This document shows positions 8,653-17,800 of a DNA stretch of 64,000 nucleotides, piece by piece; positions within the stretch are counted from its first letter, which is position 1, and each line of letters starts with the position of its first letter. The stretch is from Actinoplanes sandaracinus. GTDB taxonomy: Bacteria > Actinomycetota > Actinomycetes > Mycobacteriales > Micromonosporaceae. Location: assembly GCF_030009775.1 (NCBI RefSeq), contig NZ_JASCTH010000013.1, positions 120,110-184,109 on the forward strand, in the 5' to 3' direction. The notes below the pieces were generated by a model. It was not told the DNA's origin and ran no database searches. It worked only from the letters and a program-made list of their open reading frames with translations. A program made the translations under genes and the position numbers.

Positions 8653-10002
8653 ATGATCGCCGTGGCCCACCCGCAACCAGTCGCCGCCCGCCGCACCTCC
8701 GACCTCCTCGCGCGTGCCGCCGTCGGGGCGTTCCTCCTCGTCGGCCTCGGGGCGCTGCACCTGATGTTCGTGGTCGCCGGGCCGCCCGCGTACAACACGT
8801 TCTCCTCGGCCGGCCGGCTGCTCGGCCTCTATCTGGCGTTCGCGATGGTGTGCCAGGTGCTGCTGATCGCCCGGCTGCCGCTGCTCGACCGGGCGTTCGG
8901 CATGGACCGGCTGACCGGCTGGCACCGGTGGACCGGGTTCGCCGTGTTCTGGCTGGCGGTCCTGCACCCGTCGTTCGTGATCCTCGGGTTCGCGCGGTAC
9001 GGCCAGGACCCGGTCCTGGCGACCGCGCTGTCACTGTCGCAGCAGGTGCCGGTGCTGCTCGGCCTGATCGCGGTGAGCCTGATCGTGCTGATCGTCGCGC
9101 TGTCGGTCCGGATCGCCCGGCGCCGCCTCTCCTACGAGACCTGGCACACCGTCCACCTGCTGTTCTACGTCGTGCTGGGGCTCGGCATCGTGCACCAGGT
9201 CTACGAGGGCACCGCCTTCACCGTCAACCTCGCCACCCAGGTGTTCTGGTGGGGCCTGTGGGCGTTCGCGCTCGGCGCCCTGCTGACCGGCCGGCTGATC
9301 GTGCCGCTGGTCCGCAACCGACGGCACCGGCTGCGGGTCGCCGCCGTCGTCTCCGAGTCCGGCGACGTGGTGTCGGTACACATCACCGGCCGCCACCTGG
9401 ACCGGTTGACGGCCCGCGCCGGCCAGTTCTTCCTGTGGCGCTTCCCCGGGCACAACCGGTGGTGGCAGGTGAACCCGTTCTCGCTGTCGGCGGCGCCCAA
9501 CGGGCGGTCGCTGCGGCTCACCGCGAAAGGCATCGGCAGCACCAGCGCCGGGCTGCGGGACCTGCCGGTAGGGGCCCGGGTGTTCGCCGAAGGACCGTAC
9601 GGCGCGTTCACCCTGGCCCGCCGCACCCGCACGGCGACGCTGCTGATCGCCGGCGGGATCGGCGTCACCCCGATCCGGGCCCTGCTGGAAGACCCCGACC
9701 TGGGCCGCGACGTGATCGTCATCTACCGGGTGCGCAGCGGCAACGACGCGGTCCTACTCGGCGAGATGCGCAACCTGGCCCGCGAGCGGGGCGCCCGGCT
9801 GCACCTGATCACCGGGCGCACCGGCGGCGCCAACCAGCCCTTTCAGCCGGAGAACCTGCGCCGGCTGGTTCCCGACATCACGTCTCGCGACGTTTACGTG
9901 TGTGGCCCCGCCGCCCTGACCAACGCGATCCTGGACAGCCTGCGCCGGCTGAAGGTCCCGTCCCGGCAGGTGCACGCGGAACTCTTCCGGCTGGCGGGGT
10001 GA
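8653..10002 (+). CDS. ferric-reductase-like transmembrane ferredoxin reductase family protein
   Basis: 449-aa membrane flavoprotein. The N-terminal ~210 residues hold about six helices of the ferric-reductase transmembrane domain with candidate haem-ligand histidines in GWHRWTG, VLHPSF and WHTVHL. The C-terminal half is an FAD/NAD(P)H module: FFLWRFPGHNRWWQVNPFSLS (FAD-binding), then a nucleotide-binding LLIAGGIGVTPIRALLED. It would move electrons from NAD(P)H across the membrane to iron or an unknown acceptor. AGGGGAG precedes ATG 8653. It is a single gene, convergent with the two-component pair downstream; nothing nearby fixes the acceptor. Confidence 0.88.
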   Translation: MIAVAHPQPVAARRTSDLLARAAVGAFLLVGLGALHLMFVVAGPPAYNTFSSAGRLLGLYLAFAMVCQVLLIARLPLLDRAFGMDRLTGWHRWTGFAVFWLAVLHPSFVILGFARYGQDPVLATALSLSQQVPVLLGLIAVSLIVLIVALSVRIARRRLSYETWHTVHLLFYVVLGLGIVHQVYEGTAFTVNLATQVFWWGLWAFALGALLTGRLIVPLVRNRRHRLRVAAVVSESGDVVSVHITGRHLDRLTARAGQFFLWRFPGHNRWWQVNPFSLSAAPNGRSLRLTAKGIGSTSAGLRDLPVGARVFAEGPYGAFTLARRTRTATLLIAGGIGVTPIRALLEDPDLGRDVIVIYRVRSGNDAVLLGEMRNLARERGARLHLITGRTGGANQPFQPENLRRLVPDITSRDVYVCGPAALTNAILDSLRRLKVPSRQVHAELFRLAG

Positions 10003-10085
10003 GACCTCTCGGCGGTGCGCCGCGCCACCCGTCCGCGATCTCGTGGAGTCGCGCGGCAACGGTGCGCCCGAATTCCCCAAGATCG

Positions 10086-10748
10086 TTAGGTGGAGGTGGT
10101 GACCAGGCCGCACTCGTAACCCAGGATGACCGCCTGGACCCGGTCGCGCAGGCCGAGTTTCGCCAGGATCCGCCCGATGTGCGTCTTCACGGTGCCCTCG
10201 GAGACCCGTAACTCCGACGCTATCTCGGCATTGGACAGTCCACGGGCGATCAGGGTGAGCACCTCGCGCTCGCGGACGGTCAGCACCGCGAGACGCCCGT
10301 CCGGGACGGACGGCGCGGCCGGTGGGGCGGCGACGAAGTGGGCGATCAACCTGCGGGTGGCGGTCGGCGCGGTCACCGCCTCCCCGGAGACCACCACCCG
10401 GATCGCGGCGATCAAATCCTCGGCCAGGGTGTCCTTGAGCAGGAACCCGCTGGCGCCGGCGCGCAGCCCGGAGAAGAGGTACTCGTCCAGGTCGAAGGTG
10501 GTCAGAATGATGACCTTGGGGCTGGGGGAGAGCGACCGGATCCGCCCGGTGGCGGTGATCCCGTCCACGCCGGGCATCCGGACGTCCATCAGAACCACGT
10601 CCGGCCGGGTGCGGGTGGTCACCTCCAGGGCGGCGGCGCCGTCACCGGCCTCCCCGACGACCTCGATGTCGCCGGTCTCGTCCAGGATCATGCGGAAGCC
10701 GGTGCGGACCAGGACCTGATCGTCCACCAGCACGACGCGGATGCTCAT
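10086..10748 (-). CDS. LuxR/NarL-family response regulator
   Basis: 220-aa response regulator: receiver (VVLVDDQVLVRTGF, phosphoacceptor D55 in VLMDVRMPG, LLKD around residue 103) and C-terminal LuxR helix-turn-helix (LTVREREVLTLIARGLSNAEIA, SEGTVKTHIGRILAKL). The start is ATG 10748, which overlaps the last base of the kinase stop codon (TGATG), giving tight coupling; a longer reading to 10829 adds a Gly/Pro-rich shadow of the kinase gene. The pair is divergent from the lipoprotein/ABC export operon at 12130-15705, which it probably controls. Confidence 0.93.
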   Translation of the reverse strand: MSIRVVLVDDQVLVRTGFRMILDETGDIEVVGEAGDGAAALEVTTRTRPDVVLMDVRMPGVDGITATGRIRSLSPSPKVIILTTFDLDEYLFSGLRAGASGFLLKDTLAEDLIAAIRVVVSGEAVTAPTATRRLIAHFVAAPPAAPSVPDGRLAVLTVREREVLTLIARGLSNAEIASELRVSEGTVKTHIGRILAKLGLRDRVQAVILGYECGLVTTST

Positions 10749-11989
10749 CAGGCGCCCACCGGCCGGGGCCGCAGCGGGAGACGGGCCAGCACCCGGAAAC
10801 CGGCCGCCGCGCCCGGCCCGGCCTCCCACTCGCCGTCCAGCAGCCGGACCCGCTCGGCGATGCCGCGCAACCCGTTGCCGGGCCCGGCTGCCGGCGTCGG
10901 GCCGGTTCCCGAGCCATCGTCGGTCACCTCGACCTCCAGGACCTCGGGCCGGAAATGGAGTCGTACCTCCGCGCTCGCACCGTCCCCGGCATGCTTCAAC
11001 GTGTTCGTCAGAGCCTCCTGCGCGATCCGGTACGCGGACAGGTCCACCCCCGCGGGCAGCGGCACCGGCTCGCCCTCGACGGCGAACGTGACCGTGGTGC
11101 CGGCCGCCCGGATCCGGTCGATGAGCTCGGGCAGCGCGTCCACACCCGGCTGCGGCGCCAGCGCCGGCTCCTCCCGGACGATCGCGAGCAGGCGCCGCAT
11201 CTCGGCCAGCGACGACCGGCCGGTGGTGACGATGTCGTGCAGCGCCGTCTCGGTCCGGTCGGGATGCCGCCGCAGGGCCGCGGCCGCACCCTGCGCCTGG
11301 ACCACCATGACGGAGAGACTGTGCGCGACCACGTCGTGCAGCTCGCGGGTGATGCGCGCCCGCTCGGCCGCGGTCGCCAGCGCCACCCGCTGCCGCTGCT
11401 CACGCTCCAGGTCGGCGGCGCGTTTCTCCAGCGTCCGCAGATGGATGCGGCGGCCCCGCAGATTGGCGCCGAGCAGATAGGGCAGCGCCAGCGCGAGGAG
11501 CAGGCCACTGCTGCGCCACAGCGCCTCCCCCAGATCCGGCCTGCGCTCGTCGACGACCACGACCCGGGTGCCGTCGGCGTCCACGGCGACGGCATTGTTG
11601 ATCGAGTGGGGGAAGGTGTCGTCGCCCTCCGGGGGACGTGCCGTGCTGAGCGCGGCGACACCGGCCAGCAGCACCCCGCAGGTGATCGCCGCGGTGCGGC
11701 GGCGCGGCCGCTCGGCGGCGGCCAGCATGAACACGGCGATCGGCACGGCCAGGTCGAGGGCCTGGAGCTCGGACGTCTCCGGCAGCTGGTGGCCGAGCGC
11801 ACCCGCGAAGGTGAGGACGACCGCGGCCAGCGGGCGGTGCCGGCAGAGAACCAGGCCCACCACCATGAGTACGGTGAACGGCCACCATGAATCGTCGATG
11901 TCGCGCGCTTGCTCCACCGTCAGGGCGGTGAGGCCGATCGCGACCGTGAGGTCGACGGCGAGCCACCGCAGGCCCGTCATCCAGGACAT
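10748..11989 (-). CDS. sensor histidine kinase (NarL-type, HisKA_3)
   Basis: 413-aa sensor kinase. About four to five transmembrane helices fill residues 1-165, interrupted by an external loop rich in acidic residues (about 115-150). A basic linker and coiled region lead into HisKA_3 (ERARITRELHDVVAHSLSVM) and a HATPase domain with QEALTNTLKHAG and DDGSGTG boxes. Typical size and order for the family that controls actinobacterial ABC efflux operons. The intergenic 11990-12129 separates it from the divergent export operon and probably holds both promoters. Confidence 0.92.
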   Translation of the reverse strand: MSWMTGLRWLAVDLTVAIGLTALTVEQARDIDDSWWPFTVLMVVGLVLCRHRPLAAVVLTFAGALGHQLPETSELQALDLAVPIAVFMLAAAERPRRRTAAITCGVLLAGVAALSTARPPEGDDTFPHSINNAVAVDADGTRVVVVDERRPDLGEALWRSSGLLLALALPYLLGANLRGRRIHLRTLEKRAADLEREQRQRVALATAAERARITRELHDVVAHSLSVMVVQAQGAAAALRRHPDRTETALHDIVTTGRSSLAEMRRLLAIVREEPALAPQPGVDALPELIDRIRAAGTTVTFAVEGEPVPLPAGVDLSAYRIAQEALTNTLKHAGDGASAEVRLHFRPEVLEVEVTDDGSGTGPTPAAGPGNGLRGIAERVRLLDGEWEAGPGAAAGFRVLARLPLRPRPVGA

Positions 11990-12129
11990 TCGTCCAGTTT
12001 AGAGTCGACGGAGCCGCCGGCCGTCGGTCCGTGGTGAGATTTCGGTGTACGACCGTGGGCATACGCGGGCCGGCAAGGATCGGACCCGTCGCGGACGATC
12101 CCGTGCGGCGCGACGGCCAGCCTGGGTGC

Positions 12130-12684
12130 ATGCGAATCGTAGCGAGATGCCTCGCGGCCGCGATGCTCGTCACGCTGGCCGCCTGTTCCACGGGAACCGC
12201 CGGCCCGCCGGCCCCCGCCTCGTCGATGTCCGAGGCCGACCTGCTCGCCATCGGCAAGGAACTCGTGCAGTGCATGCGCGACAACGGACTGCCCGACATT
12301 CCGGACCCGTATGTCGAGAAGAACCGCCTGAAGCTTCCCGACGGAGAGCAGAAGGTGATGGAGGAGAAGTACACCGAGCAGCAGTTCGACACCGCCGAGC
12401 AGGCCTGTCAGAGCGTCGCCGACAAGCTGCCGCAGGGAGCCATCGAGAGCGGCGAGAAGGAGGCCGGCGGCCCGCCCGGCCCGGGGGACGTCGAGGCACT
12501 GACCAGGTTCGCCGAGTGCATCCGCCAGAACGGTGTCCCGGAGTGGCCGGACCCCGCCGCCGACGGACGGTTCCCGCTGCGGGGCACCCCGCTGGAGAAG
12601 GAGAACCCCGAGGACTCACCACGGCTCAAGGGCGCCCTCGACGCCTGCCAGAACCTGTGGGGCGGCGGGATCTCGATCTCATGA
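12130..12684 (+). CDS. secreted lipoprotein of unknown function, first gene of an ABC export operon
   Basis: 184-aa predicted lipoprotein. ATG 12130 gives a clean signal (MRIVARCLAAAMLVTLAACS, lipobox Cys); the longer in-frame reading from 12031 adds only arginine-rich leader. The mature part contains two similar halves, each with an ECIRQNG / QCMRDNG-type motif followed by a PDP or WPDP element and a C-terminal ACQ element (QACQSV, DACQNL), with paired cysteines. Similar small lipoproteins commonly sit before adaptor-ABC operons in actinomycetes. Its last codons overlap the adaptor start (ATGA), so the products are probably made together. Biochemical role unknown. Confidence 0.82.
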   Translation: MRIVARCLAAAMLVTLAACSTGTAGPPAPASSMSEADLLAIGKELVQCMRDNGLPDIPDPYVEKNRLKLPDGEQKVMEEKYTEQQFDTAEQACQSVADKLPQGAIESGEKEAGGPPGPGDVEALTRFAECIRQNGVPEWPDPAADGRFPLRGTPLEKENPEDSPRLKGALDACQNLWGGGISIS

Positions 12685-13760
12685 GGCGGCGACGCGCGAC
12701 CCGGGTGGCCGCGGCCACCGTCACCGGGGTGGTGGTCGTGGCCGGCGCGCTGGCCACCGGCTACACCCTCACCGCACAGCCGGAGGCGGCAGCCGGCGCC
12801 ACCGAGGTGCCGACCCGCACCGTCGCGGTGACCCGTGGAACCGTCAGCCAGCGGTTCCGGCTCGCCGGCACCTACGGTTTCGACGGGTCCTACTCGGTGC
12901 TCCACCGTGGGGACGCCGGCATCCTGACCGGGGTCACGGCGGCCGGATCCACGGTGAGCCGGGGCGGCGTGCTGTACCGCGTCGGCGGGCGGGCGGTGCG
13001 CCTGCTGTACGGCGACATCCCCGCCTACCGCGACCTGAACAGCTCGGTCACCGACGGCGCGGACGTCCGCCAGCTGGAACGCAACCTGCGTGCCCTCGGC
13101 ATGGACCCCGACCATGAGATGACGGTCGACACCGACTTCACCGCCGCCACCGCCGCCGCGGTGCGACGACTGCAGAAGAGCTGGGGCGTCACCCGTACCG
13201 GCGCATTGCCTCTGGGGTCGATGGTCTTCCTGCCCGGCGAGATCCGGGTCAGCGAGGTGAAGGCCCCGGCCGGCACCACCGCCGGCCCGGAACAGGCGGT
13301 GCTGGCGGGCACCACCACCAAGCGGGTGGTCACCGCGAACCTCACCGCCGAGCGGCAGAACCAGATCAAGGCCGGCGACAAGGTGACCGTCACGCTGCCC
13401 GGATCCCGGCAGGCCGAGGGCGAGGTGCTGCGGGTCGGGCGGGTGGCGACCGCGCCCGCCGACGGTGACGGCACCTCCCAGCCGGCCACCGTGGACGTCG
13501 TGCTGGGCATCCAGGTCCCGGCCGGCGCGCCCGACTTCGACCAGGCGCCGGTGCAGATCAACCTGGCCACCGCCGTGCGCCGCGACGTCCTGACCGTCCC
13601 GGTGTCCGCGCTGCTGGCCCGGCCCGGCAGCGGCTACCGGGTGCGGCTGGCCTCCGGCGGCTACGCGGACGTCGAACCCGGCCTGTACGACGACGCCACC
13701 GGCCTGGTCGAGGTCACCGGCCTCTCCGAGGGCGACCGGGTGGAGGTGCCGGAACAATGA
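12681..13760 (+). CDS. peptidoglycan-binding-domain / periplasmic-adaptor-like protein
   Basis: 359 aa. One N-terminal signal-anchor helix (about residues 8-30), a lipoyl/barrel-sandwich-like segment (VSQRFRLAGTYGFDG...), a PG_binding_1 domain at about 113-165 (DVRQLERNLRALGMD ... AVRRLQKSWGV), then beta-rich adaptor repeats to the end (VTVTLPGSRQAEGEV, VPVSALLARPGSGY). This is the actinobacterial counterpart of an RND/MacA adaptor that links a membrane ABC pump to the cell wall. It starts by ATGA overlap with the lipoprotein gene and overlaps the ABC ATPase start the same way. Cargo unknown. Confidence 0.85.
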   Translation: MRRRRATRVAAATVTGVVVVAGALATGYTLTAQPEAAAGATEVPTRTVAVTRGTVSQRFRLAGTYGFDGSYSVLHRGDAGILTGVTAAGSTVSRGGVLYRVGGRAVRLLYGDIPAYRDLNSSVTDGADVRQLERNLRALGMDPDHEMTVDTDFTAATAAAVRRLQKSWGVTRTGALPLGSMVFLPGEIRVSEVKAPAGTTAGPEQAVLAGTTTKRVVTANLTAERQNQIKAGDKVTVTLPGSRQAEGEVLRVGRVATAPADGDGTSQPATVDVVLGIQVPAGAPDFDQAPVQINLATAVRRDVLTVPVSALLARPGSGYRVRLASGGYADVEPGLYDDATGLVEVTGLSEGDRVEVPEQ

Positions 13761-14515
13761 CCGCCGCCCTGGAACTCCTCGGTGTGTCCCGTACCTTTCC
13801 CGGCAGCCCGCCGGTGGAATCGGTTCGCGGCGTCGACCTCACCGTGCACAGCGGCGAGCTGGTCGCCGTGGTCGGCCCGTCCGGATCCGGTAAGACCACC
13901 CTGCTCAACATCGCCGCCGGGCTCGACCGGCCCACCTCCGGCTCGGTACGCATCGCCGGCGAGACCCTGGAGAACCTCAGCGACCGTCGGCTCGCCGGAC
14001 TCCGCGCGCACCGGCTCGGTGTGGTGTTCCAGCAGTTCTTCCTGCTCGATCACGCCGATGCCCGGGACAACGTGGCGACCGGCCTGCTCTATCGCGGTGT
14101 GCCGGCCCGGCAGCGGCGCGCGGCCGCCGAACAGGCCCTGGAACAGGTCGGCCTCGGCCACCGGATGAAGCATCGCGCCCGGCTGCTCTCCGGTGGTGAA
14201 CGGCAGCGGGTCGCGATCGCGCGGGCGCTGATCGGCCGTCCGGCGGTGCTCTTCGCCGACGAGCCCACCGGCAACCTGGACACCGTCACCGGCGACGCCA
14301 TCCTGGAGTTGCTGCGCGAACTCAACCGGGCCGGCACCACGATCGTCGTGATCACCCACGACGCGCATGTTGCGGCGGCGGCCCGGCGTCAGGTCACCAT
14401 CCGCGACGGGCGGATCGAGCCGCTCGCCGGCGGTGGCCAGGGGGTCGGGCCCCTCGCCGGCGGCGGCCAGGGGATCGGGCCGCTCACCCGCCGCGACCAA
14501 GGGGTCGAGCCGTGA
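13757..14515 (+). CDS. MacB/LolD-type ABC transporter ATP-binding protein
   Basis: 252-aa ATPase powering the permease encoded next. Walker A is GPSGSGKTT at residues 40-48, the signature is LLSGGERQRVAIARAL, Walker B LFADEPTGNLD, and the H-loop His is in VITHD. The Q-loop (VFQQFFLLDH) is of the MacB/LolD type. The catalytic core ends near residue 220; the last ~30 residues are a family-atypical tail made of three 10-residue repeats (PLAGGGQGVG-like) ending in the stop codon. Start overlaps the adaptor gene and end overlaps the permease gene (GTGA). Confidence 0.93.
   Translation: MTAALELLGVSRTFPGSPPVESVRGVDLTVHSGELVAVVGPSGSGKTTLLNIAAGLDRPTSGSVRIAGETLENLSDRRLAGLRAHRLGVVFQQFFLLDHADARDNVATGLLYRGVPARQRRAAAEQALEQVGLGHRMKHRARLLSGGERQRVAIARALIGRPAVLFADEPTGNLDTVTGDAILELLRELNRAGTTIVVITHDAHVAAAARRQVTIRDGRIEPLAGGGQGVGPLAGGGQGIGPLTRRDQGVEP
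14420..14509. repeat. three tandem 30-bp repeats inside the ABC ATPase C-terminus
   Basis: Three contiguous 30-bp units (14420-14449, 14450-14479, 14480-14509). The first two differ at few positions, the third is more diverged. Being a multiple of three, they add ten residues each (PLAGGGQGVG, PLAGGGQGIG, PLTRRDQGVE) just before the stop. Confidence 0.85.
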
Positions 14516-15705
14516 GTGCGCTGTCCCGGCTGCGGATCGCCGATCTGCTGCCGGTGGCCACGATCGGGCTGCGGACCAGGCCGGGCCGGGCGGCGCTGTC
14601 GGTGCTCGGCGTGGCGATCGGGATCGCCGCGATGGTGGCCGTGCTCGGCGTCACCCGCTCCAGCCAGGCGCAGGTGCTCGCCCAACTCGACCGGCTCGGC
14701 ACCAACCTGCTCACCGTCACCAACGCCGAGGCCCGGGGCAGCCGGGAGAACCAACTGCCGGAGACCGCGGCGTCGTCGATCGGGCGCACCGAGGGGGTAC
14801 GGTCGGCGGCCGCGACCGCGCAGCTGAAGGACGTCGGCGTACACCGTACCGACAAGATCCCGTCGCATCTCGGCGCCGGCCTCGAAGTGCGGGCCAGCGG
14901 CACCGGCCTGCTGTCCACCCTGGACGCCCACCTGATCGAGGGAGTCTTCCTGGACCCGGCCACCTCGAACTATCCGGTCGTGGTCCTGGGATTCGAGGCC
15001 GCCCGGACGATGGGCATCACCGAGGTGACCGGCGACGAGCGGATCTGGCTGGGCGAGCGCTGGTACGTGGTGACCGGCATCCTCCAACAGGTCCAACTCG
15101 CGCCGGAGATCGACCGGGCGGCGCTGATCGGTTTCGGCACGGCCACCGCCGACTTCGGCTACGACGGCCATCCCAGCCGGGTCTACGTGCGCGCCGACAC
15201 CGACCGGACGGCCGAGGTGGCGACGATGCTGCCCCGGGCCGCCAACCCGGCCGCGCCGAGCCGGGTCACCGTCAGCCGGCCGTCCGATGTGCTCTCCGCA
15301 CGGCTGGCCGTCGCCGACGCCACCACCTCGCTGTTCCTCGGCCTCGGCGCGGTGGCGCTGCTGGTCGGCGGAATCGGCATCGCCAACGTCATGGTGATCT
15401 CGGTGCTGGAACGGCGCGGCGAGGTCGGGTTGCGGCGCGCCCTGGGCGCCGCCCGCCGGCACGTGGCCGCCCAGTTCGTGGTCGAGTCGGTGCTGCTCGG
15501 CGCGGTCGGCGGCGGGGCGGGGGTGCTGCTCGGCGCCGCCGTCACCGTGGCCCTGGCACACCACCAGGGCTGGCAGCCGATCATCCCGCCGGTCGCGGCC
15601 GGTCTCGGGCTGGTGGCCGCGATCGGCGTCGGCACGGTCGCGGGGCTGTATCCGGCGTTGCGGGCCGCCCGGATGGCCCCGACCGAGGCGCTGCGGACCG
15701 CCTGA
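14512..15705 (+). CDS. MacB-like ABC transporter permease (FtsX domain)
   Basis: 397-aa permease with the MacB topology: one N-terminal helix (about 25-50, ALSVLGVAIGIAAMVAVLGV), a large external MacB_PCD domain (about 55-265) and three C-terminal helices containing the FtsX signature ERRGEVGLRRALGAARRHV and a C-terminal RAARMAPTEALRT. GTG 14512 overlaps the ATPase stop as GTGA. With the lipoprotein, adaptor and ATPase it forms an exporter of peptides, lipids or an antimicrobial; the divergent two-component system is the likely regulator. Substrate not determinable. Confidence 0.92.
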   Translation: MSALSRLRIADLLPVATIGLRTRPGRAALSVLGVAIGIAAMVAVLGVTRSSQAQVLAQLDRLGTNLLTVTNAEARGSRENQLPETAASSIGRTEGVRSAAATAQLKDVGVHRTDKIPSHLGAGLEVRASGTGLLSTLDAHLIEGVFLDPATSNYPVVVLGFEAARTMGITEVTGDERIWLGERWYVVTGILQQVQLAPEIDRAALIGFGTATADFGYDGHPSRVYVRADTDRTAEVATMLPRAANPAAPSRVTVSRPSDVLSARLAVADATTSLFLGLGAVALLVGGIGIANVMVISVLERRGEVGLRRALGAARRHVAAQFVVESVLLGAVGGGAGVLLGAAVTVALAHHQGWQPIIPPVAAGLGLVAAIGVGTVAGLYPALRAARMAPTEALRTA

Positions 15706-15728
15706 CCACTATCGGACGTCCGGTACTT

Positions 15729-16022
15729 CTATCGGACGTCCCGCACTTCGAGGACGCGTGCGGCGGGGGCGGCCTCACCGGCTGCGGCCCGCAGGGCCAG
15801 ACGCTCCGGATCCCCCATGTACGAGTCGAGGCCGGCCCGCTCCCGGAAACGGATCACATGCACCTCCGTTCCGGACGGGCCGGTGTCGCGCAGCCGCCGT
15901 TCCAGGGTGCCGCCGTGCCTGTCCAGCAGGGTGAGCACGGCGTCCTCGTATCGTCGGCCGGCTTCGGCGTTCCCGGGCGTCATCTCGACGACCGCCACCA
16001 GCAACAGATCATGATCAGTCAC
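15729..16022 (-). CDS. DUF1330-like small dimeric alpha/beta-barrel protein
   Basis: 97-aa protein beginning at GTG 16022 (VTDHDLLLVAVVEM). The pattern of an N-terminal strand, a helix with RYEDAVLTLLDRHGG, and HVIRFRERAGLDSYMGDPER followed by a final strand resembles ferredoxin-like DUF1330 / NIPSNAP-type proteins. An upstream in-frame start at 16121 would add a low-complexity Ser/Gly-rich stretch without homology-like character. It converges on the ABC operon and has no obvious partner. Enzymatic activity is not established for this family. Confidence 0.65.
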   Translation of the reverse strand: MTDHDLLLVAVVEMTPGNAEAGRRYEDAVLTLLDRHGGTLERRLRDTGPSGTEVHVIRFRERAGLDSYMGDPERLALRAAAGEAAPAARVLEVRDVR

Positions 16023-16160
16023 CGACCCAGTATCGCCCGCTCGCCCGGTCCACTCTGTCTCGTCCGGCGAGCCTCGTTCGGGAACCGGGTGGCCGGATCT
16101 GTCTGATGAGCTCGAGTTCACACGGGATTCCTGGAACAGTTGGCGCGCGCCTCGCCCATG

Positions 16161-16922
16161 TCAGATGACCGACCAGACCAGAGCCGCCCCGGTGGCCGCG
16201 CAGTAGAGCCCGGTGGCCACGGCCACCATCCGATGTCGTGCCCGCTCGTCCCGGCTCAGCCGGCGGAGCAGCGCGGCCAACAGCGGCAACACCAGCACGG
16301 CGTGCAGCGCGATCCCGTGCGCCGGCTTCAGGAAACCGGCGGTCTCGTACGCCACCGCCGGGCTCGCCGTCCGGTAGAGGATCGAACCGCGAGCCACCAT
16401 CGCGACCCCGCTCACCAGGCAGATCAGCATCAGCCCGAACCCGGCGCCGACCGCCAGGCGCATGTCCGCACCACCACGCACCCGCCCGCGCAACGCCACC
16501 ACCGCGTACGCCCCTAGCACCGCCACCAGGACCGCCCCACCGGCCGCGAGACTCATCGCGATGGCGCGGTCGACCGGGGTCTCGGTGTTGAAGTGCGAGG
16601 GCACACCCCGCCACGCCTGCACGGTGATTCCCGCGACCTCCAGAACACAGTCCGCCGTGAAGATCCCGAGCAGCCGGAACCGCCATCGTGGAGTCATCAC
16701 CAGATAGCCGGTCACCCACGCGATCGTGATCAGGGTGAGGCCGAACGACAGGCCGAAAGTGGCGGGTTTGCGCCACGACACCGGACCGTCCCAGCCGCCG
16801 CCGTCGGCCAGCAGGATGCCGAGATGCGCCACCCCGGAGATCATCAACAGCAGGCCGGTCACGTGGGCCACGGTCCGGGCCGGTCGCGCTGTGCGGCCGG
16901 GCTCGACGTCGAGCTGAGTCAT
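16161..16922 (-). CDS. seven-helix integral membrane protein, unknown function
   Basis: 253 aa, about seven predicted transmembrane helices separated by short basic loops; a conserved-looking loop SWRKPATFGLSFGL follows the second helix and a loop with EVAGITVQAWRGVPSHFNTETPVD follows the fourth. ATG 16922 leads with a short polar tail (MTQLDVEPGRTARP). I do not recognise a transporter or enzyme signature. Monocistronic by appearance; the 296 bp to the next gene at 17219 hold only weak promoter-like sequence. Confidence 0.8.
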   Translation of the reverse strand: MTQLDVEPGRTARPARTVAHVTGLLLMISGVAHLGILLADGGGWDGPVSWRKPATFGLSFGLTLITIAWVTGYLVMTPRWRFRLLGIFTADCVLEVAGITVQAWRGVPSHFNTETPVDRAIAMSLAAGGAVLVAVLGAYAVVALRGRVRGGADMRLAVGAGFGLMLICLVSGVAMVARGSILYRTASPAVAYETAGFLKPAHGIALHAVLVLPLLAALLRRLSRDERARHRMVAVATGLYCAATGAALVWSVI

Positions 16923-17218
16923 GACCGGATGATGCCGCCCACGGACGGCCGATGTCGTCGTGCCAATGACGTATCCCGAGGTACGTCCGCCATGCCCTAC
17001 TCCGGCGCCACACGCGGCGGCTCCCAGTGCTTCAGCGGCTCCCGCAGGGTGTGGGCTCGGGAGCCTGACTGCAGCGCGCGTGATGATCCCGGGCCGCGCC
17101 GGCGTTCAGCGGGTGTGGAAGCGGACCTCGACTTCGCTTGCGCCGCGACGGTGAGGGCTGCGGGCGGTAGGGTGTCCGTTACCGCCTGTTTGTCGATCGT
17201 GTCCAGCTGGAGTGCGTC

Positions 17219-17788
17219 ATGGCGACGGTTACCGACGATCCACTGGTCCGGGTCGGGCGCTGGGCGCTCGCCAAAGTGTGGGTCGGGGTCGTGCTGTCCG
17301 GCGGCTACGCGCTGGGGCGGCATTTCGACTGGCCGCAAGCGTTCCTCACGGCGGCGGCGGTGCTCGGGGCGGTGGCTCTGGCGCTGGTCTCGTCGTTCCT
17401 GCCGATCTGGACCCGGCAGCGGCCCAGCGGCATTCCGGTGGCCGATGTCGGCCTGCGTGTGATGGTGTGGGGCGGGATGACCGTTTCGGTGATAGCCCTG
17501 CTGGTCGGTATGCCGGGGATCGGCATGGTCGCGGCCGCCCTACTGCTCAACACCGCTGCCCGTACGTTCGGCGACCCTTTCGCCCCATTCCTCCGGCGCC
17601 TCCGGATCACCCCGCCGGTGCGGTATGCCGGGGCGGCGGCGAGGTCCACGCAGGCGGCGGCACGCACCACTCATCCCGGTCCGTCCGAAACGGCGGCGGG
17701 TCGGGCAGCGGCTACCCGCGCGGGTGTGAGCCGGGCGGCGGCGGGCCGCCCGGGGGAACGGCCGGAGCCCACGTCCCGGGCGGCCTGA
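17219..17788 (+). CDS. small membrane protein with disordered C-terminal tail
   Basis: 189 aa. Three hydrophobic helices (about 20-40, 43-65, 78-112) followed by a basic stretch RRLRITPPVRY and a ~65-residue tail made almost only of Ala, Arg, Thr, Gly and Pro. ATG 17219 follows GGAG at 17211-17214 with tight spacing. No recognised family; resembles uncharacterised actinobacterial membrane proteins. It converges with the hemerythrin gene, 12 bp away. Confidence 0.65.
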   Translation: MATVTDDPLVRVGRWALAKVWVGVVLSGGYALGRHFDWPQAFLTAAAVLGAVALALVSSFLPIWTRQRPSGIPVADVGLRVMVWGGMTVSVIALLVGMPGIGMVAAALLLNTAARTFGDPFAPFLRRLRITPPVRYAGAAARSTQAAARTTHPGPSETAAGRAAATRAGVSRAAAGRPGERPEPTSRAA

Positions 17789-17800
17789 CGCCGCCGGCGA

